Source: JBFWYO01 sp050186335 (GTDB lineage Bacteria > Pseudomonadota > Alphaproteobacteria > Bin65). Taken from it: a stretch of 64,000 nucleotides of DNA. Every line of letters starts with the position of its first letter. Within the stretch, counting starts at the first letter, position 1. Shown piece by piece: positions 17,439 to 26,250 of the stretch. The DNA lies in NCBI GenBank assembly GCA_050186335.1, contig JBFWYO010000012.1:3180-67179 (forward strand). Reading direction: 5' to 3'. The notes under the pieces are model-generated. The model saw nothing but the letters and a program-made list of their open reading frames with translations. It had not been told where the DNA came from and searched no databases. The translations under genes and the position numbers were made by a program.

Positions 17439-18746
17439 ATGCTCAAGCGGTTTTTGCCCAGATCCCTGTTCGGACGGTTCATGCTGATCATCGGCGCCCC
17501 GTTGGTGCTGGTGCAGATGATTTCGATCTGGGTGTTCTACGACCGCCACATCGAAACCATCACCCGCCGCATGGCGCTCAGCGTAGCCGGCGAAATCGAT
17601 ACCGTGCTGTCGCATTTCGAAACCTACAAGCAGCCGAGCGACCATAAGTGGATCATCGACGAGGCGGCGAGCAATTTCGAGATCCGCACCGAGATGCATC
17701 AAGGCCAGAGTCTGATCGGCCGGCAGCACAAGGGCGCCGACACGACGGTCGGCACTGAAATGATGCGAGCGCTCGATCTTGGCTACAAGGACCACTACAT
17801 CGTCGACGCGACGAGTCTGCCGCGGCACGTCAAAGTGTGGATGGAGACGACCGACGGCGTGATCGAATTCACGTTTCCGCGCAAGCGTCTGGCCAGCGTC
17901 ACGACCGAACTCGTGGTCGCGTGGTCGGTCGGCAGTACCGCGGTGCTTTTGGTGGTGGCGCTGCTGTTCATGCGCAACCAGGTGCGGCCGATCCGGCGCC
18001 TGGCCTTCGCCGCCGACAGTTTCGGCAAGGGCCGCGACGTGGCCGACTTCAAGCCGGCCGGCGCCAAGGAAGTACGCCAGGCCGCGACCGCCTTCATCAT
18101 CATGCGCGAGCGCCTGAAGCGACAACTTACGCAACGCACGGAAATGCTGGCCGGCGTTTCGCACGATTTGCGCACGCCGATCACGCGCATGAAACTGCAA
18201 CTCGCCATGATGCCGGAGACGCAGGAATCGAAGGCGCTGAACGCGGATCTGGCCGAAATGGAATCCATGGTGGAGGAGTATCTGGCGTTCGCCCGCGGCG
18301 AAGGCGCGGAACGCGCGGTCGAGACCAATCTGCCGATCCTGCTGCGCGAGGTGATCGACACCGCCGAGCGCAACGGGCAGAAAATCCAGCTCCGCACCAA
18401 GGGCAATCTAAAGGTGGCGGTGCGCCCGAACGGCTTGAAGCGCGTCGTCAACAACCTGGTGGCGAACGCCGCACGGTTCGGCGATCGGATCGAGATCCAA
18501 GCGCAACGCAAGAGCGGCTTCGTCGAAATCACCATCGACGACAATGGCCCCGGCGTGCCCGAGAGCAAGCGCGCCGATGTTTTCAAGCCGTTCTTTCGCA
18601 TGGAAAATTCGCGCAACCGGGCCTCGGGCGGCGCCGGACTGGGCCTGACCATCGCGCGCGACATCATGCGCGGCCATGGCGGCGACGTGCTGCTGGCGGA
18701 TTCGCCGCTGGGCGGCCTGCGGGCGGTGCTGCGACTGCCCGTCTGA
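17439..18746 (+). CDS. EnvZ-like sensor histidine kinase
   Basis: A 435-residue inner-membrane kinase. Membrane segments lie near residues 12-32 and 164-182 and enclose a periplasmic sensor of about 130 residues. HAMP, H-box (VSHDLRTPITR with phospho-acceptor H242) and HATPase_c domains follow, the last with N (VVNNLVANAARFG), G1 (DDNGPGVP) and G2 (GGAGLGLTIARDI) boxes. The H-box spacing is of the EnvZ type. It surely phosphorylates the response regulator encoded just upstream. The stimulus is unknown. Confidence 0.93.
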   Translation: MLKRFLPRSLFGRFMLIIGAPLVLVQMISIWVFYDRHIETITRRMALSVAGEIDTVLSHFETYKQPSDHKWIIDEAASNFEIRTEMHQGQSLIGRQHKGADTTVGTEMMRALDLGYKDHYIVDATSLPRHVKVWMETTDGVIEFTFPRKRLASVTTELVVAWSVGSTAVLLVVALLFMRNQVRPIRRLAFAADSFGKGRDVADFKPAGAKEVRQAATAFIIMRERLKRQLTQRTEMLAGVSHDLRTPITRMKLQLAMMPETQESKALNADLAEMESMVEEYLAFARGEGAERAVETNLPILLREVIDTAERNGQKIQLRTKGNLKVAVRPNGLKRVVNNLVANAARFGDRIEIQAQRKSGFVEITIDDNGPGVPESKRADVFKPFFRMENSRNRASGGAGLGLTIARDIMRGHGGDVLLADSPLGGLRAVLRLPV

Positions 18747-18761
18747 GCGGCCGGCCGCGAA

Positions 18762-19100
18762 CTAGAACAATTTTCCGCCGTTCGGCACTTTCTTATCGAT
18801 GCCGACCAGGACGACGGCGCCCGCCGCGTCGGGAAAGCCGAGCACCAGGACTTCCGACACGGTCTTGGCGATCTGCTTGGGCGGGAAGTTGACCACCGCG
18901 GCGACCTGCCGGCCGACCAGATCTTGCGGCGTGTAGCGGACGGTCAGTTGCGCCGACGATTTCTTGACACCAATGGCCGGTCCGAAATCGACGCTGAGAA
19001 CATATGCCGGTTTGCGCGTGTGCAGGTTCGGCTCGGCGCCGACGATCGTTCCGACGCGGATATCGACGCGATCAAATTCTTCGAACGTGATTTGCGGCAT
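18762..19100 (-). CDS. CsaA-type tRNA-binding domain protein
   Basis: A 112-residue protein consisting only of the tRNA-binding OB fold found in the C-terminus of methionyl-tRNA synthetase and in CsaA (export-related chaperone). VDIRVGTI, the KKSSAQLTVRYTPQDLVGRQVAAVVNFPPKQI region and the ending VPNGGKLF are typical. The start at 19100 was chosen by alignment; the longer frame is arginine-rich noise. It is convergent with the kinase gene (15-base gap) and lies 26 bases behind the TetR/COQ9-like gene on the same strand, so cotranscription is likely. Confidence 0.93.
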   Translation of the reverse strand: MPQITFEEFDRVDIRVGTIVGAEPNLHTRKPAYVLSVDFGPAIGVKKSSAQLTVRYTPQDLVGRQVAAVVNFPPKQIAKTVSEVLVLGFPDAAGAVVLVGIDKKVPNGGKLF

Positions 19101-19126
19101 AGGCGGGCGTGGGCGAATGGGCGCGA

Positions 19127-19747
19127 TCAGGCGGGCGCGTCGCGTTCGGCATCGGCAGCCGGGCGCGCGCGGCGCGGCAGGCGCCACGCGGCGAAGCGCT
19201 CGGCCGTCGCCAGGCGGCGGTCGAGCGCGGCCATGGTCTTGCCGAGGTCTTCGCTGTTGTCGCGCAGCCAGACGAACACGACGGACGCGTATATGGCGGC
19301 CAGGCCCTTGGTGCGCAGCAGGCCGGCGACGCCGCCGCTGCCGATGCCGGCGGCTTCGAGCGTCCACGCCATCGACCGCATCAGTCGTGCGGCGCCGCAG
19401 AGCGTCTCCATGGGATTTTCGCCGCCGCCGTCGCGCACCACGACGGCGATTCCGTCCTTGAACGGCGCCAGCGCGTCGAGCCGGCGCATCACCGCATCGA
19501 ACAATCGATCGCGCGGCGATTCGTCCTTGGTCTTCTTGGCGCCACCGGCCAGCATCGCGCGGTCGGCGTAATCGTTAATCCCGTTCAGGATATGCGCCTT
19601 GCTCGGGTATGCGGCGCGCAGATCGGCCAGGGACAGCTTGGCCGCAGCCGCGATCGCGGCGAGATCGAGCCGGCGCCAGCCATGCGTGGCGGCTTCGTGC
19701 ATGGCCGCGAGCAGAATTTTATCCGACTTCTCTGTCGTTTTGGCCAT
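19127..19747 (-). CDS. TetR-like HTH with COQ9-like C-terminal domain
   Basis: A 206-residue protein. Residues 1-60 form a TetR-type HTH (ILLAAMHEAATHGWRRLDLAAIAAAAKLSLADLRAAYPSK broken by the usual turn). The C-terminal half resembles the ubiquinone-synthesis lipid-binding protein COQ9 (WTLEAAGIGSGG, VWLRDNSEDLGKTMAALDRRL). Mitochondrial COQ9 has a TetR fold, and alphaproteobacterial relatives are annotated either way. It may therefore assist COQ7-type hydroxylation in ubiquinone synthesis rather than bind DNA. The upstream TGATA-N11-TATCA at 19834-19854 could be an operator or chance. Confidence 0.78.
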   Translation of the reverse strand: MAKTTEKSDKILLAAMHEAATHGWRRLDLAAIAAAAKLSLADLRAAYPSKAHILNGINDYADRAMLAGGAKKTKDESPRDRLFDAVMRRLDALAPFKDGIAVVVRDGGGENPMETLCGAARLMRSMAWTLEAAGIGSGGVAGLLRTKGLAAIYASVVFVWLRDNSEDLGKTMAALDRRLATAERFAAWRLPRRARPAADAERDAPA

Positions 19748-19923
19748 CGTTTGCTTCCCTTGCGGTCCGGCGCGATGCCCGGGCTGCGGCCCTGCCGGCG
19801 GACGATTCCCCGGGCGACACGTCCGGAGCGGAATGATATAGTTTTAGTCTATCAGAATATACGACCAGACGGGCCGCGCCGTGCGCCGGCTCACATGTCC
19901 ATTGCATCAAACGCGGAACCGGG

Positions 19924-20853
19924 ATGCTGCAGCGGCAAAAGCGGGGAATCGGGGCGAAAAGCGGCGGCACGGCACATCCGACCGCAACGCGCGCCGCCGC
20001 GACCCTGGCGGCGTCGATCGCGGCGTCCGGTGCGCGCGGCATGGCCGCCGCGCCGATCCTGACCCAGGCCGAGGAACTGCAGCTTGCCAAACGCAGCCTG
20101 GCCGGCGACCCGCAAGCCTCGCAGCGCCTGGTCCAATCGCATCTGCGTTTCGTGATCTCGATCGCGCGCAAATACCGCCGGTACGGCGTGCCGATGCAGG
20201 ATTTGGTGCAGGAAGGCATCGTCGGCCTGATGCACGCGGTGCGTAAATTCGATCCGCAGCGCGACAATCGGCTGTCGACCTATGCCATGTGGTGGATTCG
20301 CGCCGCGATCCAGGATCATGTTCTGCGCTCGTGGTCGGTCGTGCGCACCAGTACGGCAACGGCGCCGAAGGCGCTGTTCTTTCGCGTGCGCCGAATGATG
20401 GCGGAGCTGAGGGGCGGCGCCGATGCGCTGACCGAGGATGTGCTGGCGCCGCTGGCCAAGAAGTTCGGCATGGAGATGCGCGAAGTGATGGCTTTGGCGC
20501 GTCGCGCGGCCGGCGGCGACCGCTCGCTGCACGAACCTGCGTTTCGCGCCGGCGACAACGGCGCCGTGCCGTTGCTGCTCGACCGTTTGGCCGACGATGC
20601 ACCGTCGCCCGAAGATCATGCAATCGCGGCCAGCGACCGCCATTATCGCAAGGGCCTGATCGCCCGCGCACTGGAAAAGCTTCCGCTGCGCGAACGAACG
20701 ATCATCAAGCGCCGTTATCTCGGCGAGCGCGCGCCGACGCGCGATACGATCGCGGTCGAACTCGGCATTTCGACCGAACGCGTGCGCCAACTGGAACTTC
20801 GTGCGCTGGGCAAGCTGCGGCAGCTGTTATTGCCGCTGCAGCGGATGGCCTAG
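19924..20853 (+). CDS. RNA polymerase sigma factor, RpoH (sigma-32) type
   Basis: A 309-residue sigma-70-family factor. Region 2 is clear (LVQSHLRFVISIARKYRRYGVPMQDLVQEGIVGLM, split by helix turns, then RLSTYAMWWIRAAIQDHVL). An RpoH-box-like segment follows (APKALFFRVRR), then a region 4 HTH (LGISTERVRQLELRALGKLR). Region 1.1 is absent. The LFFxxRR box points to RpoH, and alphaproteobacteria usually have an RpoH2 for oxidative or photo-oxidative stress. An internal ATG at 20041 (MAAAPILTQAEE) would give a 270-residue protein closer to typical N-termini. Confidence 0.88.
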   Translation: MLQRQKRGIGAKSGGTAHPTATRAAATLAASIAASGARGMAAAPILTQAEELQLAKRSLAGDPQASQRLVQSHLRFVISIARKYRRYGVPMQDLVQEGIVGLMHAVRKFDPQRDNRLSTYAMWWIRAAIQDHVLRSWSVVRTSTATAPKALFFRVRRMMAELRGGADALTEDVLAPLAKKFGMEMREVMALARRAAGGDRSLHEPAFRAGDNGAVPLLLDRLADDAPSPEDHAIAASDRHYRKGLIARALEKLPLRERTIIKRRYLGERAPTRDTIAVELGISTERVRQLELRALGKLRQLLLPLQRMA

Positions 20854-20858
20854 CCGCA

Positions 20859-21347
20859 TTACGCTTTCAGCGCCACGTCCGCGACCGTTCCGCCGGTCAT
20901 GCGCACCAATTCGTCCGGCGTCATTTCGAACACGCAATACGGCGTGCCGGCGGCGGCCCAGATGTTTTCGAAATTCAGCAGATCGCGGTCGATCACGATG
21001 CGCAGCTTGCTGGCGTGTCCGATCGGCGCGACGCCGCCGATAACGTAACCCGTAGCGCCGCGCACGAATTCCGCATCGGCCTTGCCGAGAGCCTCGCCGA
21101 GCAGCGTCGCGATCTTCCTTTCGTCGACCCGATTGGTGCCGCTGGCCACCACCAGCACGGCGCCGGGCCCGGGCTTAAGGCGGAAGACGATCGACTTGGC
21201 GATCTGCGCAACGCCGCAGCCGACCGCGGCGGCGGCTTCGGCCGAGGTGCGGGTGCTGCCCGGCATTTCGCGCACGATGTTGGCAAAGCCCAGCGAGCGG
21301 AGCAAATCCTGCACGTGCTGGGCGGCGGGCGGCAGCGGCGCGGTCAT
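20859..21347 (-). CDS. YbaK/EbsC (prolyl-tRNA deacylase-like) protein
   Basis: A 162-residue protein of the YbaK/aminoacyl-tRNA deacylase fold, which removes wrongly attached amino acids from tRNA in trans. Family segments include VAQIAKSIVFRL, ASGTNRVDERKIATLLG, GYVIGGVAPIGH and the late FENIWAAAGTPYCVFEMTPDEL. The start at 21347 overlaps the stop of the upstream epimerase gene by 4 bases, so the two are translationally coupled. Specificity (Cys-, Pro- or Ala-tRNA) cannot be assigned. A longer frame to 21536 is a shadow of the epimerase gene. Confidence 0.9.
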   Translation of the reverse strand: MTAPLPPAAQHVQDLLRSLGFANIVREMPGSTRTSAEAAAAVGCGVAQIAKSIVFRLKPGPGAVLVVASGTNRVDERKIATLLGEALGKADAEFVRGATGYVIGGVAPIGHASKLRIVIDRDLLNFENIWAAAGTPYCVFEMTPDELVRMTGGTVADVALKA

Positions 21348-22303
21348 GGCGTCGGATTCCGATAGCTTTGCACGGTGGCGGCGATGGCCTCTGCGAGCGG
21401 CGTTGCCACGAAGCCCGGCAGCAGCGCGCGCCGGCGTGAATCGTCGATGATCACCGCCTGATCGAACAAGTAGCGCAGTTCGAGAAGTTCGCGCACCACG
21501 GGATTGAACACCGCCATCGCGCGTACCGCCCACCATGGCAGCCGCCGGACATGCGATTTCGCGAGGCCGGCGGCGCGCGCGACGGCATCGAGGAACGCGC
21601 TTTGCGTCGGCGCCACGTACCCGGCGAAATGAACGACCTCGAACCGGCGCAGCGCCCCCGGCGGCGCCATCAGCTCAGCGCCGATGCGCGCAAGATCCGG
21701 CACGTACGCCCATTGGTGCGCGACGTCGAGCCGGCCGAACACTTCCATCGGCTTGCCGCGTGCGGCGTTGCCGAAAATACGGTCGACCAGGCCGTTGCGG
21801 ACCGTCGGGCCGAAATAGTCGCCGGCGCGTAAAATCAGCACGCGCGCGCCGCCGTCTTCGGTCGCGGCGCGCAACAGAACTTCGATCTCGACGCGCAGCC
21901 TGCCCTTGCGCGAATTGGGCCGCATCGGCGCGGATTCGTCGAGCGGCCGCCCAGTCTGCGCGCCGAAGCCATAGACGTTGCCCGGAAAAACAATCAACGC
22001 GGCGTGTGTGCGCGCGGCGGCGATGACGTTCTCGGTCACCGCGCGCATGTTGGGGACCCATTGGTGATACGGATAATTGACGCCGTGCACGATCGCCTCG
22101 CAGCCGGCCGCCGCGGCGCGCACGGCAGCTTGGTCCAGCGCGTCGCCGGCCGACGTTTCGATGAAAGGATGCGCAAGCCAGGCCGGGCGGCGCGCCGGGT
22201 TGCGGGCCAAGGTGCGCACGCGGCGGCCTTGCGCGGCCAGCGCCAGCGCCATCGCGCCGCCGAAACTGCCGAACGCGCCAAGGACGAGAACGGGTCGATC
22301 CAT
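21344..22303 (-). CDS. NAD-dependent epimerase/dehydratase family protein
   Basis: A 319-residue extended-SDR or atypical SDR protein. The dinucleotide motif at the start, GAFGSFGGAMA, is a variant of GxxGxxG. The catalytic tyrosine is probably in FPGNVYGFG; the usual YxxxK is not clear, so activity may differ from sugar epimerases. The downstream FEVVHFAGYVAPTQ and C-terminal LPWWAVRAM resemble uncharacterised NAD-dependent epimerases of alphaproteobacteria. It is the first gene of a two-gene unit with ybaK. Substrate is unknown. Confidence 0.85.
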   Translation of the reverse strand: MDRPVLVLGAFGSFGGAMALALAAQGRRVRTLARNPARRPAWLAHPFIETSAGDALDQAAVRAAAAGCEAIVHGVNYPYHQWVPNMRAVTENVIAAARTHAALIVFPGNVYGFGAQTGRPLDESAPMRPNSRKGRLRVEIEVLLRAATEDGGARVLILRAGDYFGPTVRNGLVDRIFGNAARGKPMEVFGRLDVAHQWAYVPDLARIGAELMAPPGALRRFEVVHFAGYVAPTQSAFLDAVARAAGLAKSHVRRLPWWAVRAMAVFNPVVRELLELRYLFDQAVIIDDSRRRALLPGFVATPLAEAIAATVQSYRNPTP

Positions 22304-22367
22304 CGTTCGTGCATAATCGGCCGTCCGGGCCCATGCAAGTGCCTGGGTATGCCGGTCCGCACGTCCC

Positions 22368-23183
22368 TCAGCGCGCCAATTCGCGGCCGCGCCGGGTCGC
22401 CGCCGCGATCGCCTTGATATAGAGCGGCAAGACGCCGTCGGGCGCCATCAGCACCTTGAGCGCGGCTTCCGTGGTGCCGCCCGGGCTGGTGACGTTCTTG
22501 CGCAGTTGGGCGGCGGCCTCGTCCGATTGACGCAGCAACTCGCCCGCGCCTGAGACCGTCGCACGCGCCAGGCACATCGCGAGGTCGGCCGGCAGACCGG
22601 CTTCGCGCCCGGCTTCGGCCATGCATTCGACCAGGTGAAACACATAGGCCGGACCGCTGCCCGAGACGGCGGTGACCGCATCCATCTCGGCTTCGTCACC
22701 AAGCCAGACGGTTTCGCCGACCGCGCGCAGCAGATCTTCGCCCAGGGATTTCTGCGCCGCCGTGGCGTTCGCATTGGCGATCAGCGCCGAGATGCCGCGG
22801 CCGATGGCAGCCGGCGTATTCGGCATCACGCGCAGGATCGCCGCATCGGCACCTAAAGCCCGCGCGAAAAACGCAATGCGCGTGCCGGCGGCGATCGAGA
22901 TGAATAGCGGCTTGCCGGCGGCGAAGCGGCGATAGCGCGACACGACATCGTCCATCGCCTGCGGCTTGACCGCGAAGATCACGGCGCCGGGTTTGAAGTC
23001 TGCGGGAATTTCCGCATCGCCGCGCACCAAGCGCACGCCGGACGCGTCGCGGACCGACGGGTTGGGCTCGACCAGGATGATGTTTTCGGCACGGTAGCCG
23101 CCGGCCAGCCAGCCCTTCAACAAGGCGCCGCCCATCTTGCCGCCGCCCACCAGCAAGAGGGCGACCGCGTCCCGGGACGCCAC
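22368..23183 (-). CDS. proC: Pyrroline-5-carboxylate reductase
   Basis: ProC catalyses the last step of proline synthesis, NAD(P)H-dependent reduction of pyrroline-5-carboxylate. The 271-residue protein has the N-terminal Rossmann motif LLVGGGKMGGALL, FAVKPQAMDDV, VMPNTPAAIG and the C-terminal family signature region (TVSGAGELLRQSDEAAAQLRKNVTSPGGTTEAAL, interrupted here by normal variation). It follows the YbjN gene after 3 bases on the same strand, a pairing conserved in alphaproteobacteria. Confidence 0.96.
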   Translation of the reverse strand: MASRDAVALLLVGGGKMGGALLKGWLAGGYRAENIILVEPNPSVRDASGVRLVRGDAEIPADFKPGAVIFAVKPQAMDDVVSRYRRFAAGKPLFISIAAGTRIAFFARALGADAAILRVMPNTPAAIGRGISALIANANATAAQKSLGEDLLRAVGETVWLGDEAEMDAVTAVSGSGPAYVFHLVECMAEAGREAGLPADLAMCLARATVSGAGELLRQSDEAAAQLRKNVTSPGGTTEAALKVLMAPDGVLPLYIKAIAAATRRGRELAR

Positions 23184-23186
23184 GGA

Positions 23187-23687
23187 TCAGGCCTCGCCGA
23201 CGGTATCGAGCAGCGATGCCGCGACGGCTTCGTCGGCGGATTTGCCGCCCCAGCAGACGAACTGAAACGCCGGATAGAAGCGCTCGCATTCGCTGAGCGC
23301 GATATCGACCAGATCCTCCAACTGCTCGACGCTGCAGCCGGAGGCGCCGCGCAGCAACACCGTGTGACGGAACACCGGCGACAGATCGTCCATCGGCACG
23401 ACGAAATTGCCGAGCCAGAGTTTATTGTTCACCTGGGACAACAGCTCGGCGACGTTGGTGAGTTTCTTCTTCGGGATGCGCAGGTCCATGTAGCACGACA
23501 GATGCATCGCGCTGAGATCCTGACTCCACACGAAATGAAGATGGTAGCTGCTCCACTGGCCTTGCAGCTCGACGGCCATTTCGTCTTCGCCGCTGCGCTG
23601 GAACGCCCATTCGTTGGCGGTGCCGATTTCTTCGAGAAGGTCGAGGGGGTTGCTCGCGGTCTGGGTGCGCAGGACCGTAGCCGACAT
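23187..23687 (-). CDS. YbjN domain-containing protein
   Basis: A 166-residue soluble protein of the YbjN/type III chaperone-like fold. Alphaproteobacterial members lie beside proC as here. WSSYHLHFVW, CYMDLRIPKKKL, ELLSQVNNKLWLGNFV and the C-terminal FQFVCWGGKSADEA are characteristic. The family is linked to stress tolerance in enterobacteria, with no known biochemical activity. The start at 23687 was chosen for the AGGGAG (23695-23700, minus strand) 7 bases upstream; a much longer frame to 24359 is unsupported. Confidence 0.88.
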   Translation of the reverse strand: MSATVLRTQTASNPLDLLEEIGTANEWAFQRSGEDEMAVELQGQWSSYHLHFVWSQDLSAMHLSCYMDLRIPKKKLTNVAELLSQVNNKLWLGNFVVPMDDLSPVFRHTVLLRGASGCSVEQLEDLVDIALSECERFYPAFQFVCWGGKSADEAVAASLLDTVGEA

Positions 23688-23974
23688 ATGGAGGCTCCCT
23701 CTGTACCGGGCCGCCCGGTCGACCGCTCGAAGATCGTCCGAATGGCGCCGAATCGTCTGCGGGGCGCGAGACTTTTCGACTTTTGAAGATTTGTGTTTGG
23801 CCTTGCCCCCGCACACTAGATGAAGTGTACCCTGCCAAAATCCGAATCGCGCTGCAACAGATTTTGTGAGATTTTCCTCAATATCCACAACATCTTGCAC
23901 AAGACGCCGGTCAAGCGGCGACAAAATCGAGTCGAACCAAGGGCTTGAATCGGAATGGCGCGCGCGGTGCGGCG

Positions 23975-24247
23975 CTAAAAATGGCCCGGCGAGGCTTTCG
24001 CGGCGGCGACCGCGGCTTCGAGTTCGGCGACGCGCGCCGCCAGTTTCTCCTGTTCGAGGCGCGCCTTGGCAGCCATCTCCTTGACGGTTTCGAACTCGTC
24101 GCGCGAAACCAGATCGCCATCGGCAAGCAGCCGCTTGAGCCGGTCGCGAATCAGATTTTCCGCTTCGCCCCGGGCGCCCGCCGCGACGCCCAGCGCCGAA
24201 CTGAATATGCGGGCCACGTCGTCGAGCAGGCGATTGTCGAATTGCAT
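23975..24247 (-). CDS. ubiK: Ubiquinone biosynthesis accessory factor UbiK (BMFP domain)
   Basis: A 90-residue protein of the membrane fusogenic BMFP/YqiC family. UbiK helps assemble the soluble ubiquinone-synthesis complex with UbiJ. The N-terminal amphipathic part (NRLLDDVARIFSSALGVA), the DLVSRDEFETVKEMAAKAR core and a C-terminal coiled coil (LEQEKLAARVAELEAAVAA) match the family in order and length. It diverges from hldD. The roughly 290 bases between it and YbjN hold no visible gene. Confidence 0.92.
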   Translation of the reverse strand: MQFDNRLLDDVARIFSSALGVAAGARGEAENLIRDRLKRLLADGDLVSRDEFETVKEMAAKARLEQEKLAARVAELEAAVAAAKASPGHF

Positions 24248-24382
24248 GGCGAACCTCGTTGCGAAATCCGGTTAAGTATGACCGCCCCGCAGGGCCGACG
24301 CAATCCGCCCCCGCCGGTTGCGGTGTCGCATCGCGCCTCTTATAAGTTGGGCCTCGCAAAAGCAGAGATGAAGGTCTTGCCC

Positions 24383-25372
24383 ATGATACTCGTCACCGGC
24401 GGCGCCGGCTTTATCGGCTCGAATCTGCTGGCCGCTCTCGAGGAACGGGGCGACCACGATCTCGTCCTGTGCGACCGGTTCGGCACCGGCGAAAAATGGC
24501 GCAACGTATCGAAACGCGAATTCGCGCATGTCGTCGAGCCGGACGACCTGTTGACGTTTCTCGAAGATCACCGGCGGCAGATCGACGCGATCTTTCACCT
24601 GGGCGCCATCACGTCGACGACCGAAGGCAATGTCGACGCGCTGCTGCGCACCAATTTCAATCTGTCGCTCGGCTTGTGGCAATTTTGCGCCGGCACCAAC
24701 ATTCGCCTGATCTATGCGTCGTCGGCGGCGACCTACGGCGACGGCAAGAACGGTTTCGAGGACGAGTTCACCCCGGAGGCGTTGGCGCGCCTGCAACCGC
24801 TCAACGCCTACGGCTGGAGCAAGCATCTGTTCGACCGCCGCGTGGCCGCGATGCTGGCCGAGCCGGAAGCCGAGAAGCCGCGGCAATGGGCCGGCCTTAA
24901 GTTCTTCAACGTGTACGGGCCGAACGAATATCATAAGGGCGCCATGAAAAGCGTGGCGGCGCATCTGTATCCGAAGGTCTTGGCCGGCGAGCCGGCGAGG
25001 CTGTTCAAGTCGAACCACCCGGATTTCGCGGACGGCGAGCAGAAGCGGGACTTTATCTGGGTCGGCGACTGCGTCGATGTGATGCTGTGGCTGTACGATC
25101 ACCCCGACGTCTCGGGCCTGTTCAACGTCGGCTCGGGGCACGCGCGCAGCTACAACGACTTGGCCAAATCGGTGTTCGCGGCGGCCGGCAAGCCGGCCAG
25201 CATCGAATATGTCGAGATGCCGGAGTCGCTGCGCGCGCGCTATCAGAATTTCACCGAAGCGCGTATGGAACGCCTGCGCCGGGCCGGCTATGAAACGCCG
25301 TTCACGTCGCTAGAAGACGGCGTCCGTGCGTACGTGACGAACTACCTGGCGAAACCCGACCCGTTCGTCTAG
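24383..25372 (+). CDS. hldD: ADP-L-glycero-D-manno-heptose-6-epimerase
   Basis: HldD (RfaD/WaaD) converts ADP-D-glycero- to ADP-L-glycero-D-manno-heptose for the LPS inner core. The 329-residue extended SDR has TGGAGFIGSN at the N-terminus, DRFGTGEKWRN, SSAATYGDG and the catalytic tyrosine/lysine in AYGWSKHLFD, then FFNVYGPNEYHKG and the C-terminal RRAGYETPFTSLEDG. The ATG at 24383, with AAGG 9 bases ahead, gives the normal length; an in-frame ATG at 24368 is less likely. It implies heptose-containing LPS. No other heptose genes are nearby. Confidence 0.95.
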   Translation: MILVTGGAGFIGSNLLAALEERGDHDLVLCDRFGTGEKWRNVSKREFAHVVEPDDLLTFLEDHRRQIDAIFHLGAITSTTEGNVDALLRTNFNLSLGLWQFCAGTNIRLIYASSAATYGDGKNGFEDEFTPEALARLQPLNAYGWSKHLFDRRVAAMLAEPEAEKPRQWAGLKFFNVYGPNEYHKGAMKSVAAHLYPKVLAGEPARLFKSNHPDFADGEQKRDFIWVGDCVDVMLWLYDHPDVSGLFNVGSGHARSYNDLAKSVFAAAGKPASIEYVEMPESLRARYQNFTEARMERLRRAGYETPFTSLEDGVRAYVTNYLAKPDPFV

Positions 25373-25403
25373 GTCCCGCAATTCATTTCGGAGACGCGAC
25401 CCC

Positions 25404-26240
25404 ATGTTGCATTCGTTCGCGTTCGACCCGATCCTGGCGGCGCTGGCATTCCCGCAATTCGACCCGGTGGCGGTCAGCATTTTCGGTTTCGCGGTGCGCT
25501 GGTACGCGCTGTCGTACATCGCCAGCATCATTTTGTGCTGGTTCTACGTGCGCCATCTGGCGCGCCGCCATCCGGGCGGGCCGACGGTGCAGCAGGTCGA
25601 CGACATCGTGCTGTGGATCACCATCGGCATCGTGCTCGGCGGCCGCCTGGGCTACGTGATCTTCTACAAGCCCGGTCATTTCCTGCAGAACCCCGGCGAA
25701 ATCTTCTCGCTGTGGCAAGGCGGCATGTCGTTCCACGGCGGGTTCCTCGGCGTCATCCTGGCGATGATTCTGTTCGCGCGCAGCCGCAAGCTGGGGTTCT
25801 GGACGCTGGCCGACCGCGTCGCCTGCTCGATTCCGATCGGGCTGTTCTTCGGGCGGCTGGCGAATTTCGTCAACGGCGAGTTGTGGGGCCGCACCACGGA
25901 CGTGTCGTGGGGCATGATCTTTCCGGGCGGCGGGCCGCTGCCGCGCCACCCGAGCCAGCTTTACGAAGCGCTGCTCGAGGGCATCGTTCTGTTCGCCTTC
26001 CTGTGGGCGATGCGGCGCATGACCGGCGCCATGGACCGGCCGCGCACCATGTCGGGCTGGTTCTGCGTCGGCTACGCGGTGACGCGCTCGACAGCGGAAT
26101 TCTTCCGCGAGCCGGATGCGCATCTGGGCTTCCTGTTCGCCGGCACGACCATGGGCCAGCTGCTGTGCATTCCGCTGCTGATCTACGGCATCTACCTGTT
26201 GCGCACGGCGCCCAAGCGCGCCGCACAAGCGTCCCCATGA
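25404..26240 (+). CDS. lgt: Prolipoprotein diacylglyceryl transferase
   Basis: Lgt attaches diacylglycerol from phosphatidylglycerol to the lipobox cysteine of prolipoproteins in the inner membrane. The 278-residue protein has seven hydrophobic segments, the essential histidine motif SFHGGFLGVI, the Lgt signature GRLANFVNGELWGR and HPSQLYEALLEG. The C-terminus is short and basic. It starts the conserved set lgt-midA-pgeF, with a 10-base gap to midA. Confidence 0.96.
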   Translation: MLHSFAFDPILAALAFPQFDPVAVSIFGFAVRWYALSYIASIILCWFYVRHLARRHPGGPTVQQVDDIVLWITIGIVLGGRLGYVIFYKPGHFLQNPGEIFSLWQGGMSFHGGFLGVILAMILFARSRKLGFWTLADRVACSIPIGLFFGRLANFVNGELWGRTTDVSWGMIFPGGGPLPRHPSQLYEALLEGIVLFAFLWAMRRMTGAMDRPRTMSGWFCVGYAVTRSTAEFFREPDAHLGFLFAGTTMGQLLCIPLLIYGIYLLRTAPKRAAQASP

Positions 26241-26250
26241 AGAGATCTGC

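Noticed and set aside
23881..23889. DnaA-box-like ATATCCACA in the YbjN-ubiK gap
   Set aside because: A single near-match without a cluster, DnaA/HemE gene context or A+T-rich unwinding region; expected by chance.
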